Shown: positions 1-7,901, numbered from the stretch's first letter. The stretch: 64,000 bases of DNA from an uncultured Faecalibacterium sp. (GCA_934512105.1 CAKSWQ010000004.1:8485-72484), one strand, 5' to 3'. Numbers and translations: made by a program. The notes: generated by a model not told the origin, from the sequence alone.

Positions 1-480
1 GGGAGAGCCGGTGGCACGGCGTGCCAACTTGAGCAGGTCGAGGCCTTCGCTGCGCATACCCTGAAAAGAGTAGGGGGAGGTGCGGGGCTTGAACGCGCCG
101 CCGCGCAGCAGGGAAGCGCCTGCCGCCTTTACCCGCTGGGCGCAGTAGGTGATCTGCTCCTCGCTCTCAATACTGCAGGGCCCGGCGATGACTGCAAAGT
201 TGCCGCCGCCGATCTTGACGCCCTCCACGTCGATAACGCTGTCGTCCGGGTGGAACTTGCGGTTAGCCTTTTTGTAGGGCTCGGACACGCGGCGGCAGGT
301 CTCCACCACCGGGTTCGCCAGCACCCAGCTTTCTGCAATGGCCTTGGTATCGCCGATCAGACCCAGAATATGGGTATCGCTGCCCTTGGAATCGTTGATC
401 TGCAGGCCCATATCCTCCAGCTCGTGGCAGAACTCGCGCACCTGTACGTCGGGTGCATCCTGTTTGAGTACGATGATCAT
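1..480 (-). CDS. aroF: 3-deoxy-7-phosphoheptulonate (DAHP) synthase, 3' end outside window
   Basis: Catalyses condensation of phosphoenolpyruvate and erythrose 4-phosphate, the first step of the shikimate pathway, in the cytoplasm. Only the first 160 codons are in the window; the gene runs off the left edge. The start MIIVLKQDAP has a good upstream AAAGGAGA site. Residues 1-70 look like the ferredoxin-like regulatory domain of the Thermotoga/Bacillus-type (Ibeta) enzymes. The catalytic barrel then begins with the family signatures FAVIAGPCSIES, GASLLRGGAFKPRTSPYSFQG and GLDLL. It is divergent from the YbaK gene, and two identical-consensus inverted repeats overlap its promoter, suggesting repression, perhaps by aromatic amino acid supply (inference). 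The family assignment is firm; the symbol (aroF or aroA/aroG naming) varies between genomes. Confidence 0.93.
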   Translation of the reverse strand, partial: MIIVLKQDAPDVQVREFCHELEDMGLQINDSKGSDTHILGLIGDTKAIAESWVLANPVVETCRRVSEPYKKANRKFHPDDSVIDVEGVKIGGGNFAVIAGPCSIESEEQITYCAQRVKAAGASLLRGGAFKPRTSPYSFQGMRSEGLDLLKLARRATGSP

Positions 481-561
481 AGTGTTTTGTCTCCTTTGCC
501 TTTTCTTATCCTGTGAAACGGCGAGGGAGACCGGCTCCTTTGCCGCAGCTTGCAGTGTCAA

Positions 562-618
562 ACTTCAGTGCTCTGAAGTGCGTGACGCTATGATATCACT
601 TCATGAAACTGAAGTCAA
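562..618 (-). promoter_or_regulatory. DAHP synthase promoter with two matching operator-like inverted repeats
   Basis: On the minus strand, TTGACT (613-618) and TATCAT (590-595) are 17 bp apart and give a good sigma-A promoter reading toward the DAHP synthase gene. Two copies of ACTTCA-N6-TGAAGT occur: 598-615 covers the -35/spacer and 562-579 lies just downstream of the expected transcription start. They are 36 bp apart, so a repressor could bind both sites on similar faces of the helix. The regulator is not identified. Confidence 0.7.
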
Positions 619-626
619 GAGAAATT

Positions 627-655
627 TTGAATTTTTTCAGAAAAAGTGGTAGAAT
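627..655 (+). promoter_or_regulatory. Promoter for the YbaK/EbsC gene
   Basis: TTGAAT (627-632), a 17-bp spacer and TAGAAT (650-655) form a near-consensus sigma-A promoter. It is divergent from and adjacent to the DAHP synthase promoter. The transcript would carry the palindromic repeat at 712-845 as a long 5' leader. Confidence 0.6.
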
Positions 656-711
656 AAACTTAGAATCCTTCAGCACAGCGAATCAGAAAAAAGAGAGCAT
701 AATAGATGCTA

Positions 712-845
712 CCCCTTCCGTCATCGCTTGACGCGATGCCACCTTCCCCAAGGGGACGGCTTTTGTGGTGGCGGGGAACTTTCTGGTGTTGCTTATAAGG
801 CGCCCCCTTGGGGGAGCTGCCGAACAACGTGAGGCTGAGGGGGTA
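712..845. repeat. Intergenic TIR-bounded repeat, copy 0
   Basis: A roughly 130-bp non-coding element starting CCCCTTCCGTCA and ending with a TGAGGCTGAGGGGGT-like end. Its inner hairpin blocks read CCCCAAGGGG and GCCCCCTTGGGGGAGC. It is the same design as the copies at 2322, 5594, 9218 and 13090 but more diverged. It forms most of the leader of the YbaK gene. Confidence 0.6.
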
Positions 846-870
846 TCGTAGTCAAAAAGAGGGAATAACA

Positions 871-1353
871 ATGGGAAAAGAAGCTAAAACCAACGCAATG
901 CGCATTCTGGAACGGGAAAAGGTGGCCTACACCGCCCACGAGTACCCCCACGAGGAGGGGGTGGCGGTGGACGGCGTGACCGTAGCCGCCAGTATGGGCG
1001 AGGACCCTGCCTGCGTGTATAAGACGCTGGTCACGCAGGGCAGCAGCAAAAACTATTTTGTGTTCGTCATTCCGGTGGCGGCAGAGCTGGATTTAAAGGC
1101 CGCTGCCCGCAGCGTGGGCGAAAAGAGCGTGGCGATGATCCATGTGGCGGATATCAACAAGGTCACCGGCTATGTGCGGGGCGGATGCAGCCCGGTGGGC
1201 ATGAAAAAGCAGTACCGCACCGTCTTTGACGAAAGCGTGCTGACCCAGCAGAAGGTCTACGTTTCCGGCGGGCGCATCGGCACGCAGGTGTGCTGCGCCC
1301 CGGCGGATCTGATCCGCGCTGCACGCGCTGCCACGGCAAAGATCATTTTTTAA
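871..1353 (+). CDS. ybaK: YbaK/EbsC-family aminoacyl-tRNA(Pro) deacylase
   Basis: A 160-residue trans-editing factor of the YbaK/ProX family, which hydrolyses Cys-tRNA(Pro) mischarged by prolyl-tRNA synthetase in the cytoplasm. The length fits the family. Residues 1-25 (TNAMRILEREKVAYTAHEYP) and the segments VYKTLVTQG, FVFVIPVAAELDLKAAA, GYVRGGCSPVGMKK and GGRIGTQVC are typical, and the conserved lysine/glycine-rich pocket is present. The start at 871 follows AGAGGGAATAACA; an upstream in-frame extension to 808 lies in repeat DNA and was rejected. It is a stand-alone gene between the divergent promoter region and the purE leader. The exact misacylated substrate cannot be read from sequence. 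Confidence 0.88.
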   Translation: MGKEAKTNAMRILEREKVAYTAHEYPHEEGVAVDGVTVAASMGEDPACVYKTLVTQGSSKNYFVFVIPVAAELDLKAAARSVGEKSVAMIHVADINKVTGYVRGGCSPVGMKKQYRTVFDESVLTQQKVYVSGGRIGTQVCCAPADLIRAARAATAKIIF

Positions 1354-1514
1354 AAATCCGGCGCTGCATCTGGGATACATCAACACGGCCTTTACATAAA
1401 ATATACCCACTGCATAAGTCATACTTAGAAAGAAAAAGGATGGCGAAACTGCACAAAACTTTCGAAAGTTTTTTGACGGCATGGGAACACAAGGGAGAAT
1501 TTGCCCAAACGCTC

Positions 1515-1775
1515 TTTGCAAAGCGGTTTTTTTGCCGTAAACTGTATCTAGTACAGGGACGATGCCCCAAAAAACGGGCTTGCATCGCCGCCTGAAAAAA
1601 CGCTTGCACAGGAAACTGCGGAGGGGAACTTCAATGATGCTGCTGGTGCCGGGTCGCATGGAATGGGGTCACATTCACTGCAATCAGGGGCATGGTGCAG
1701 CCTTGTGCAAAATGCGCGGACAGAAAAACCGGAAATAAAGGCCGTGGTACAGGTGTACCGCAGCCTTTTTTGTTT
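1515..1775 (+). ncRNA. Structured purE leader ending in an intrinsic terminator (candidate attenuator or small RNA)
   Basis: The stretch 1354-1814 has no gene. TTTGCA (1515-1520), 17 bp and TAAACT (1538-1543) form a plausible promoter. Downstream, TTGCACA (1604-1610) can pair with TGTGCAA (1704-1710) around an inner GCTGC/GCAGC helix, giving a long rod. The region ends with a strong terminator (1738-1771): AAGGC, GGTACA / TGTACC, GCCTT, then six T. Only 43 nt separate it from the purE ATG and I see no promoter there, so purine genes must be reached by read-through. I could not fit it to the purine, ZTP, PRPP or guanidine riboswitch consensus. A 6S RNA-like gene is an alternative. Confidence 0.4.
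1738..1773 (+). terminator. Intrinsic terminator or attenuator upstream of purE
   Basis: The hairpin AAGGC...GGTACA-GG-TGTACC...GCCTT is followed by TTTTTT at 1766-1771. It sits between the leader promoter and the purE ribosome site. Confidence 0.75.
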
Positions 1776-1814
1776 GTCGGTCTTGTTGGACAGTAGAAAG
1801 AGAGGCTTTGGAAA

Positions 1815-2315
1815 ATGGTTCGTAAAGTGGCAGTGATCATGGGTTCAGACAGCGATTGGCCGGTGGTCAAGGGTGCCTGCGCCCAGCTGAAGGCGCTGGA
1901 CATTCCCTTTGAGGCACACATCCTTTCGGCACACCGCACCCCCGCCGAGGCAGCAGCCTTTGCAAAAAGCGCAAAGGCCAACGGCTTTGGCGTCATCCTG
2001 TGCGCAGCAGGCATGGCAGCACATCTGGCAGGTGCTTTTGCCGCCAACACCACCCTGCCGGTCATCGGCATCCCCATGAAGGGCGGCGCGATGGACGGCT
2101 TGGACGCGCTGCTGGCTACCGTGCAGATGCCCAGCGGCATCCCGGTGGCTACCGTGGCGCTGAACGGTGCCAAGAACGCCGCATGGCTGGCTGCTGAGAT
2201 CCTGGCACTGAGCGATGACGCACTGGCTGAAAAGCTGGAGGCGGAGCGCGTGGCCATGGCACAGCAGATCGCAGCAAAGGAAGAGAAGCTGCAGAACGAA
2301 CTGAACGAGCTGTAA
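1815..2315 (+). CDS. purE: N5-carboxyaminoimidazole ribonucleotide mutase / AIR carboxylase
   Basis: A 166-residue cytoplasmic enzyme making CAIR in de novo purine synthesis. Class I-like motifs are clear: MGSDSDWP (residues 9-16) at the phosphate site, LSAHRTP around residue 40 with the catalytic His, then CAAGMAAHLAG, PVIGIP and LLATVQMPSGIPVAT. It is the first gene of the purine operon, preceded by an attenuator-like leader, with an AGAGAGG ribosome site. No purK lies next to it or elsewhere in the window. The AAGMAAHLAG variant (where many class I enzymes read GAGGAAHLPG) leaves open whether it uses N5-CAIR or acts directly on AIR. Confidence 0.95.
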   Translation: MVRKVAVIMGSDSDWPVVKGACAQLKALDIPFEAHILSAHRTPAEAAAFAKSAKANGFGVILCAAGMAAHLAGAFAANTTLPVIGIPMKGGAMDGLDALLATVQMPSGIPVATVALNGAKNAAWLAAEILALSDDALAEKLEAERVAMAQQIAAKEEKLQNELNEL

Positions 2316-2321
2316 GACGCG

Positions 2322-2452
2322 AACCCTCTCCGTCACGCCTGCGGCGCGCCACCTCTCCCGAAGGGCGAGGTCTTACGCCATCTGACGGAAAAGCGGCATA
2401 AAAGCTCCCCCCTCGGGGGAGCTGGCATTGCGGAGCAATGACTGAGAGGGTT
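2322..2452. repeat. Intergenic TIR-bounded repeat, copy 1 (purE-purF)
   Basis: Begins AACCCTCTCCGTCA and ends TGACTGAGAGGGTT, a 14-bp terminal inverted repeat with one mismatch. Internally it holds GCTCCCCCCTCGGGGGAGC and a second GC-rich hairpin. It fills almost the whole purE-purF gap and ends 21 bp before the purF start. Confidence 0.75.
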
Positions 2453-2473
2453 TCAGAGCAAAAAGGAGAACCA

Positions 2474-3952
2474 ATGTCTGATTTTGCATATCCGCTGCAT
2501 GAGGAGTGCGGCGTTTTCGGCATCTACGACCGTGCCGGTACCGAGGATGTGGCCGCAGCGGCTTATTCGGCCCTGTATGCGCTGCAGCACCGCGGGCAGG
2601 AAAGCTGCGGCATCGCCGTCAACGATGATGGCGTGATCACCGGCCACCGGGATCTGGGCCTTGTGAACGAGGTGTTCACCCCGGAGGTGCTGACAAGTCT
2701 GTCTGCCCCTACGGCACACATGGCCACCGGTCATGTGCGCTATGCCACCGCAGGCACCCGCGTCCGCGCCAACGCCCAGCCCATGATCGTCCGCCACGGC
2801 CGCGGCACCATGGCGCTGTGCCACAACGGCAACCTGACCAACGCTGTGGAGCTGCGCCGCCAGCTGGAAAACGAGGGCGCCATCTTCCACGGCTCCTCGG
2901 ATACCGAGGTCATCTGTTACCTTATCACCCGCAATCGTCTGCGCATGGGCAGCATCGAGACTGCTATCAGCAAGACCATGGATGTGCTGGAGGGCGCATA
3001 CAGCCTTGTGATCATGTCTGCCACCAAGCTGATCGCGGTGCGTGACCCCCGGGGCTACCGTCCCCTGTGCATCGGCACCCTGCCCGGCGGCGGCTACGTC
3101 TTTGCCAGCGAAAGCTGCGCACTGGATGCCACCGGCGCCGCCCTGCTGCGGGACGTGGAGCCCGGCGAGATCGTGGTGGTGGATACCAAGACCGGCGAGC
3201 TGCGCAGCATCAAGGATCACTGCGGCCGCCCGGACACCCAGATGTGTGTGTTCGAGTTCATCTACTTCGCCCGCCCGGACAGCGTCATCGAGGGCAGCTC
3301 GGTGCACGAGGCCCGCAAGCAGGCAGGCCGCTTCCTTGCACAGGAGCACCCGGTGGAGGCCGATGTGGTCATCGGCGTGCCGGATTCCGGCCTGGATGCA
3401 GCGCTGGGCTACTCGCAGGAGAGCGGCATCCCCTACGGCATCGGCTTCATCAAGAACAAATACATCGGCCGCACCTTCATTCAGGGCAGCCAGAAGCAGC
3501 GCGAGAACAGCGTGCGCATCAAGCTGAACGTGGTGTCCAGCACCGTCAAGGGCAAGCGCGTGGTGCTGGTGGATGACTCCATCGTGCGCGGCACCACCTC
3601 TGCCCGCATCATCAAGCTGCTGCGGGATGCCGGTGCTGCCGAGGTGCACTTTATGGTCTCTGCACCTCCCTTCAAGTATCCGTGCTACTTTGGTACCGAT
3701 ATCCCGGACCAGAAGCTGCTGGTGGCTACCGGCCGCACGCTGGAGCAGATCAACGAGGTCATCGGCGCCGATACGCTGGGCTACCTGTCCAACGAGCACG
3801 TTGTCCAGCTTGCCAAAAACGCAAAATGCGGTTTCTGCACCGCCTGCTTTACCGGCGAGTATGCCGTAGAGCCGGAAAGTGTGCTTTCTACCGATATTCA
3901 CGACCGTCACCTGAACGACCGTCCCAAGGACGCCAAAAAGTTAGGAGAGTAA
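2474..3952 (+). CDS. purF: Amidophosphoribosyltransferase
   Basis: A 492-residue enzyme transferring the glutamine amide to PRPP, the committed step of purine synthesis. An 11-residue propeptide (MSDFAYPLHEE) precedes Cys12 of CGVFGIYD, the N-terminal nucleophile of the class II glutaminase domain (residues 12-240). This matches the processed Bacillus-type enzyme. The phosphoribosyltransferase domain carries VVLVDDSIVRGTTS, the PRPP loop. Cysteines in MCVFEFIYF, YPCYFG and CGFCTACF fit the [4Fe-4S] cluster of this subtype. The start at 2474 follows AAAAGGAGAACCA; an upstream in-frame start at 2438 would disturb the propeptide. The stop lies 4 bp before purM. Confidence 0.97.
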   Translation: MSDFAYPLHEECGVFGIYDRAGTEDVAAAAYSALYALQHRGQESCGIAVNDDGVITGHRDLGLVNEVFTPEVLTSLSAPTAHMATGHVRYATAGTRVRANAQPMIVRHGRGTMALCHNGNLTNAVELRRQLENEGAIFHGSSDTEVICYLITRNRLRMGSIETAISKTMDVLEGAYSLVIMSATKLIAVRDPRGYRPLCIGTLPGGGYVFASESCALDATGAALLRDVEPGEIVVVDTKTGELRSIKDHCGRPDTQMCVFEFIYFARPDSVIEGSSVHEARKQAGRFLAQEHPVEADVVIGVPDSGLDAALGYSQESGIPYGIGFIKNKYIGRTFIQGSQKQRENSVRIKLNVVSSTVKGKRVVLVDDSIVRGTTSARIIKLLRDAGAAEVHFMVSAPPFKYPCYFGTDIPDQKLLVATGRTLEQINEVIGADTLGYLSNEHVVQLAKNAKCGFCTACFTGEYAVEPESVLSTDIHDRHLNDRPKDAKKLGE

Positions 3953-3956
3953 GAAC

Positions 3957-5003
3957 ATGGAAAAGAGCTATTCTGAAAGCTACGCCGCAGCAGGCGTGGA
4001 CATTACCGCCGGTTACCGCTCTGTGGAGCTGATGAAGCAGTATGTGGCCCGTACCATGAACGAGCACTGCATCGGCGGCCTGGGCGGCTTTGGCGGTCTG
4101 TTTGAGCTGGACTGCACCGGCTACAAGCACCCGGTGCTGATCTCCGGTACCGATGGTGTGGGCACCAAGCTGAAGGTGGCCATGATCATGGATAAGCACG
4201 ACACCATTGGTATCGACTGCGTGGCCATGTGCGTCAACGATGTCATCTGCGCCGGTGCAAAGCCGCTGGTGTTCCTGGATTACATCGCCTGCGGCCGCAA
4301 TGTGCCGGAAAAGATCGCCAACATCGTCAAGGGCGTGGCCGAGGGCTGCGTGCAGGCCGACTGCGCTCTGGTGGGCGGCGAGACTGCCGAGCACCCGGGC
4401 ATGATGCCGGAGGACGAGTATGATCTGGCAGGCTTCACCGTGGGCGTTGTGGACAAGGAGAAGATCCTGAACAACGAGACCATGGCAGCCGGTGATGTGA
4501 TCCTCGCTCTGCCCTCCACCGGTGTGCACTCCAACGGCTTCTCGCTGGTGCGCAAGGTGTTCAACATTGACGCCGACCCCGATGTGCTGTTCTCCACCCC
4601 CGCCGAGCTGGGCGGCAAGACCCTTGGCGAGGCGCTGCTGGCTCCCACCAAGATCTACGTCAAGCCCGTGCTGAAGGTACTGGAAGAGGTGCAGGTCAAG
4701 GGCATCTCCCACATCACCGGCGGCGGCTTCTACGAGAATATCCCCCGCAGCCTGAAGAAGGGCTGCTGCGCCCGCATCAACAAGGCAGATGTGCGCACCC
4801 CCGCTCTGTTCCACCTGATGCAGAAGGTGGGCGGCATCTCCGAGCACGATATGTTCAACACCTTCAACATGGGTGTGGGCATGGTGCTCACTGTGCCCGC
4901 CGAGCAGGCCGATAAGGCACTGGAGATCCTGCACGCCAACGGCGAGCCGGAAGCCTACCGTCTGGGCGTCATCGCAGAAGGTGAGGGCGTGGAGCTGTGC
5001 TGA
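3957..5003 (+). CDS. purM: Phosphoribosylformylglycinamidine cyclo-ligase (AIR synthetase)
   Basis: A 348-residue ATP-dependent enzyme closing FGAM to aminoimidazole ribonucleotide. Family signatures are SYAAAGVDI near the N terminus, LISGTDGVGTKLKVA (about residues 62-76), VNDVICAGAKPLVFLDY, LVGGETAEHPGM and ITGGGFYENIPR. The length is normal. It starts 4 bp after purF behind TTAGGAGAG and overlaps purN by 7 bp at its end, so purF-purM-purN are probably translationally coupled. Confidence 0.97.
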   Translation: MEKSYSESYAAAGVDITAGYRSVELMKQYVARTMNEHCIGGLGGFGGLFELDCTGYKHPVLISGTDGVGTKLKVAMIMDKHDTIGIDCVAMCVNDVICAGAKPLVFLDYIACGRNVPEKIANIVKGVAEGCVQADCALVGGETAEHPGMMPEDEYDLAGFTVGVVDKEKILNNETMAAGDVILALPSTGVHSNGFSLVRKVFNIDADPDVLFSTPAELGGKTLGEALLAPTKIYVKPVLKVLEEVQVKGISHITGGGFYENIPRSLKKGCCARINKADVRTPALFHLMQKVGGISEHDMFNTFNMGVGMVLTVPAEQADKALEILHANGEPEAYRLGVIAEGEGVELC

Positions 5004-5593
5004 ACATTGCCGTGTTAGTGTCCGGCGGCGGCACCAATCTGCAGGCGCTGCTGGACAGCGAGACCCGGGGCGAGAACCCCAATGGTAAAATTACGCTGGT
5101 AGTGGCTTCCAAGCCCGGCGTCTTTGCGCTGGAACGCGCCGCAAAGGCCGGTGTGGAGGGCTGCGTGGTGCGCCGCAAGGACTATGCCGCCAGCGAGGAA
5201 TTTGACGCTGCGCTGCTGGAAACGCTGCGGGCGCACAAGATTGATCTGGTGGTGCTGGCGGGCTTTCTGTCCGTGCTGGGCCCCAGTGTCATCGCGGCTT
5301 ATCCGCGCCGCATCCTGAACGTGCACCCTGCGCTGATCCCTTCCTTCTGCGGACCGGGCATGTACGGTCTGCGCCCCCACGAGGCCGCACTGGCCCGGGG
5401 CTGCAAGGTGACCGGCGCTACCGTCCACTTTGTCAACGAGGAGTGCGACGGCGGGCCCATCCTGCTGCAGAAGGCCGTGGATATCCTGCCCGGCGACACC
5501 CCCGAGGTGCTGCAGAAGCGGGTGATGGAGCAGGCGGAATGGAAGCTGCTGCCCAAGGCTGTGGCTATGGTGTGCAGCGGTGAAGTGGAGTAA
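4997..5593 (+). CDS. purN: Phosphoribosylglycinamide formyltransferase
   Basis: A 198-residue folate-dependent GAR transformylase. LNIAVLVSGGGTNLQAL at the N terminus is the phosphate-binding loop. NVHPALIPSFCGPGMYG carries the catalytic Asn-His pair, and GCKVTGATVHFVNEECDGGPI supplies the conserved Asp. The start is GTG at 4997, inside the last codons of purM (overlap GTGCTGA); no ATG is available at the expected N terminus. This argues for translational coupling. The gene is followed directly by a repeat element. Confidence 0.95.
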   Translation: MLNIAVLVSGGGTNLQALLDSETRGENPNGKITLVVASKPGVFALERAAKAGVEGCVVRRKDYAASEEFDAALLETLRAHKIDLVVLAGFLSVLGPSVIAAYPRRILNVHPALIPSFCGPGMYGLRPHEAALARGCKVTGATVHFVNEECDGGPILLQKAVDILPGDTPEVLQKRVMEQAEWKLLPKAVAMVCSGEVE

Positions 5594-5723
5594 AAACTCC
5601 TTCCGTCACGCCTGACGGTGTGCCACCTCCCCCGAAGGTGGAGGTTTTACACATCTAATGGTAACGCAGAAAAAGCTCCCCCCTCGGGGGAGCTGGCGAG
5701 CGAATGCGAGCCTGAGAGGGTTT
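5594..5723. repeat. Intergenic TIR-bounded repeat, copy 2 (purN-IMP cyclohydrolase)
   Basis: The left end AAACTCCTTCCGTCA and right end CCTGAGAGGGTTT enclose a CACCTCCCCCGAAGGTGGAGG hairpin and GCTCCCCCCTCGGGGGAGC. The second hairpin is identical to that in copy 1. The ribosome site of the next gene starts right after the element. Confidence 0.7.
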
Positions 5724-5739
5724 GAATAGGAGAACAACA

Positions 5740-6540
5740 ATGGAAAAGATCAACCTGAACGAGTATCTGGCCTCCAACGAGTACCCCGGCCGCGGCATTG
5801 CTGTGGCAATGGCACCGGACGGACGGCAGATGTTTATCGGCTACTTTATCATGGGCCGCAGCGAGAACAGCCGCAACCGCGTGTTTGACCCCGTGCCCGA
5901 GCGCGGCGGCATCTGCACCATCGCAGCGGACCCCGCAAAGCTGGAGGACCCCAGCCTCATTATTTACAATCCGGTGCTGACGCTGGGCAAGACCCATATC
6001 GTGACCAACGGCGACCAGACCGATACCATCTATGACCTGATGAGTCAGGGCAAGAGCTTTGCCGATGCCCTGCGCACCCGCACCTTTGAGCCGGACGGCC
6101 CCAACTACACCCCCCGCATCTCCGCTGTGGTGTACGCCGACGGCAGCTACCAGATGAGCATCCTCAAGTCTGCCGACGGCAACGGCGACAGCGTGCAGCG
6201 CTATTTCTTTGATTACCCCCAGCCCGTTGCAGGCGAGGGTCATTTTATCAGCACCTACAAGCACAACGGCAACCCCATCCCCAGCTTTGAGGGCGAGCCG
6301 CTGCGCTTTGCCTGCCCCCGCACCATCGGCGATTTTGCCCACGATCTGTGGAACAGCCTGAATCTGGACAACAAGGTCAGCCTGTTTGCCCGGGTCATCG
6401 ATCTGGACACCGGCGAGAGCGGCGATATGATCTTTAATAAATATGATCCGGTTTGCAGCGATCTGGACGACCCCGAGGAGCCGGAACTGCTGCCCGAGGA
6501 ACTGGAACTGCTCAAAAAGCTTGACGCCGAGGAAGAATAA
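5740..6540 (+). CDS. IMP cyclohydrolase, PurO-like family
   Basis: A 266-residue protein whose N terminus (MEKINLNEYLASNEYPGRGI) and the segments RMFIGYFIMGRSENSRNR, NPVLTLGKTHIVTNGDQTDT and GPNYTPRISA match the stand-alone IMP cyclohydrolase family (PurO-like), not the cyclohydrolase half of PurH. It would close FAICAR to IMP, the last step of the pathway. Its neighbour is an AICAR transformylase lacking any cyclohydrolase domain, which fits the split arrangement. The start at 5740 follows AATAGGAGAACAACA. The C terminus is a Glu-rich tail (residues 245-266). Family recognition is from memory of conserved segments. Confidence 0.85.
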   Translation: MEKINLNEYLASNEYPGRGIAVAMAPDGRQMFIGYFIMGRSENSRNRVFDPVPERGGICTIAADPAKLEDPSLIIYNPVLTLGKTHIVTNGDQTDTIYDLMSQGKSFADALRTRTFEPDGPNYTPRISAVVYADGSYQMSILKSADGNGDSVQRYFFDYPQPVAGEGHFISTYKHNGNPIPSFEGEPLRFACPRTIGDFAHDLWNSLNLDNKVSLFARVIDLDTGESGDMIFNKYDPVCSDLDDPEEPELLPEELELLKKLDAEEE

Positions 6541-6573
6541 GAGTAAACCTTAGGATATAAGGAGGATGCACCA

Positions 6574-7755
6574 ATGAATGAACTCGCACTGAAGTACGGC
6601 TGCAACCCCAACCAGAAGCCCAGCCGCATTTATATGGAAGATGGTTCCGACCTGCCCGTTACCGTGCTGAACGGCAAGCCCGGCTACATCAACTTTCTGG
6701 ATGCCCTCAACTCCATCCAGCTGGTCAAGGAACTGAAAACCGCCTGCGGTCTGCCCGCAGCGGCCTCCTTCAAGCACGTTTCCCCGGCGGGCGCAGCACT
6801 GGGTCTGCCCCTGACCGAGGTGGAGCGCCGGATGTACCACATCGCCCCGGAGACCGAGCTTTCTCCGCTGGCCTGTGCCTACGCCCGCGCCCGCGGCGCA
6901 GACCGCATGTCCTCCTTCGGCGACTGGATCGCCCTGTCTGACATCTGCGATGTGCCCACCGCAAAGCTGATCCAGCACGAAGTGTCCGACGGCATCATCG
7001 CCCCGGGCTACGAGCCGGAGGCACTGGCCATCCTGTCCGGCAAAAAGAAGGGCAACTACAACGTGGTCGCCATCGACCCCGCCTATAAGCCCGCTCCCAT
7101 CGAGCACAAGCAGGTGTACGGCATCACCTTTGAGCAGGGCCGCAACGAGCTGGTCATCAACGCCGACACCATGCTGAACAACTGGGTCACCGAGAACAAG
7201 GACGTGACCGAGGAGCAGAAGCGCGACCTCATCATTGCCCTTATCACCCTGAAGTACACCCAGTCCAACAGCGTGTGCTACACCTACAACGGTCAGACCA
7301 TCGGCGTGGGTGCCGGCCAGCAGAGCCGCATCCACTGCACCCGTCTGGCCGGTCAGAAGGCCGACAACTGGCAGCTGCGCCACATGGACAAGGTACTGGA
7401 TCTGCCTTTCCGCGACGATGTGGCAAAGCCCAACCGCGACAACGCCATTGATGTTTATATCGGCGATACCCCGGAGGACGTCATCGGTGATGACGTCTGG
7501 GCCGAGACCTTTACCCGCCAGCCCGAGCCGCTGACCGCCGAGGAAAAGAAGGCTTACCTCAGCAAGGTGACCGGCGTGTGCCTTGGCTCGGACGCTTTCT
7601 TCCCCTTCGGCGACAACATCGAGCGCGCCCGCCGCTCCGGCGTGACCGCCATCGTGCAGCCCGGCGGCTCCATCCGCGACCAGCAGGTCATCGACACCTG
7701 CAACAAGTACGGCATCGCCATGGCCTTCTGCGGCCTGCGGCTGTTCCATCACTGA
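6574..7755 (+). CDS. purH: Free-standing AICAR formyltransferase (PurH C-terminal half)
   Basis: A 393-residue protein corresponding only to the transformylase half of bifunctional PurH, which transfers a formyl group from 10-formyl-THF to AICAR. MNELALKYGCNPNQKPSR, AAASFKHVSPAGAALG (the Lys-His pair of the active site) and SDAFFPFGDNIERA are diagnostic. The C terminus TCNKYGIAMAFCGLRLFHH is the usual end of the family with a small variation. There is no N-terminal MGS-like cyclohydrolase domain; that activity is supplied by the gene just upstream, 33 bp away. RBS TAAGGAGGATGCACCA. Confidence 0.94.
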   Translation: MNELALKYGCNPNQKPSRIYMEDGSDLPVTVLNGKPGYINFLDALNSIQLVKELKTACGLPAAASFKHVSPAGAALGLPLTEVERRMYHIAPETELSPLACAYARARGADRMSSFGDWIALSDICDVPTAKLIQHEVSDGIIAPGYEPEALAILSGKKKGNYNVVAIDPAYKPAPIEHKQVYGITFEQGRNELVINADTMLNNWVTENKDVTEEQKRDLIIALITLKYTQSNSVCYTYNGQTIGVGAGQQSRIHCTRLAGQKADNWQLRHMDKVLDLPFRDDVAKPNRDNAIDVYIGDTPEDVIGDDVWAETFTRQPEPLTAEEKKAYLSKVTGVCLGSDAFFPFGDNIERARRSGVTAIVQPGGSIRDQQVIDTCNKYGIAMAFCGLRLFHH

Positions 7756-7760
7756 TAGTA

Positions 7761-7880
7761 CGGCACAGCGGAAGCTTCCTCCTCGGACACGGATCGGGCC
7801 ATTCCATCGCCCGCCCTACCGCCTGCGGCGGCAGGGTCCCACCCCAGCGGACGGTCCTCGGAGAAACTTCCGCCGTGCCG
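7761..7880. repeat. 120-bp imperfect palindrome between AICAR transformylase and purD
   Basis: CGGCACAGCGGAAGCTTCC at the left matches the inverse of GGAGAAACTTCCGCCGTGCCG at the right with few mismatches. TCCTCGG blocks occur on both sides, and a central ACCGCCTGCGGCGGCAGGGT hairpin is present. It is a different family from the AACCCTCTC elements. It occupies the gap and ends 21 bp before the purD start. Confidence 0.65.
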
Positions 7881-7901
7881 ATGCATAGAGAAGGTGCAAT
7901 T

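Noticed and set aside
808-870. Longer N terminus for the YbaK-family protein
   Set aside because: The extension falls within the palindromic repeat and the family start MGKEAKTNAM has its own ribosome site.
1545-1775. ZTP, purine (guanine) or PRPP riboswitch in the purE leader
   Set aside because: I could not find the conserved core sequences of these classes; kept only as an unclassified structured leader.
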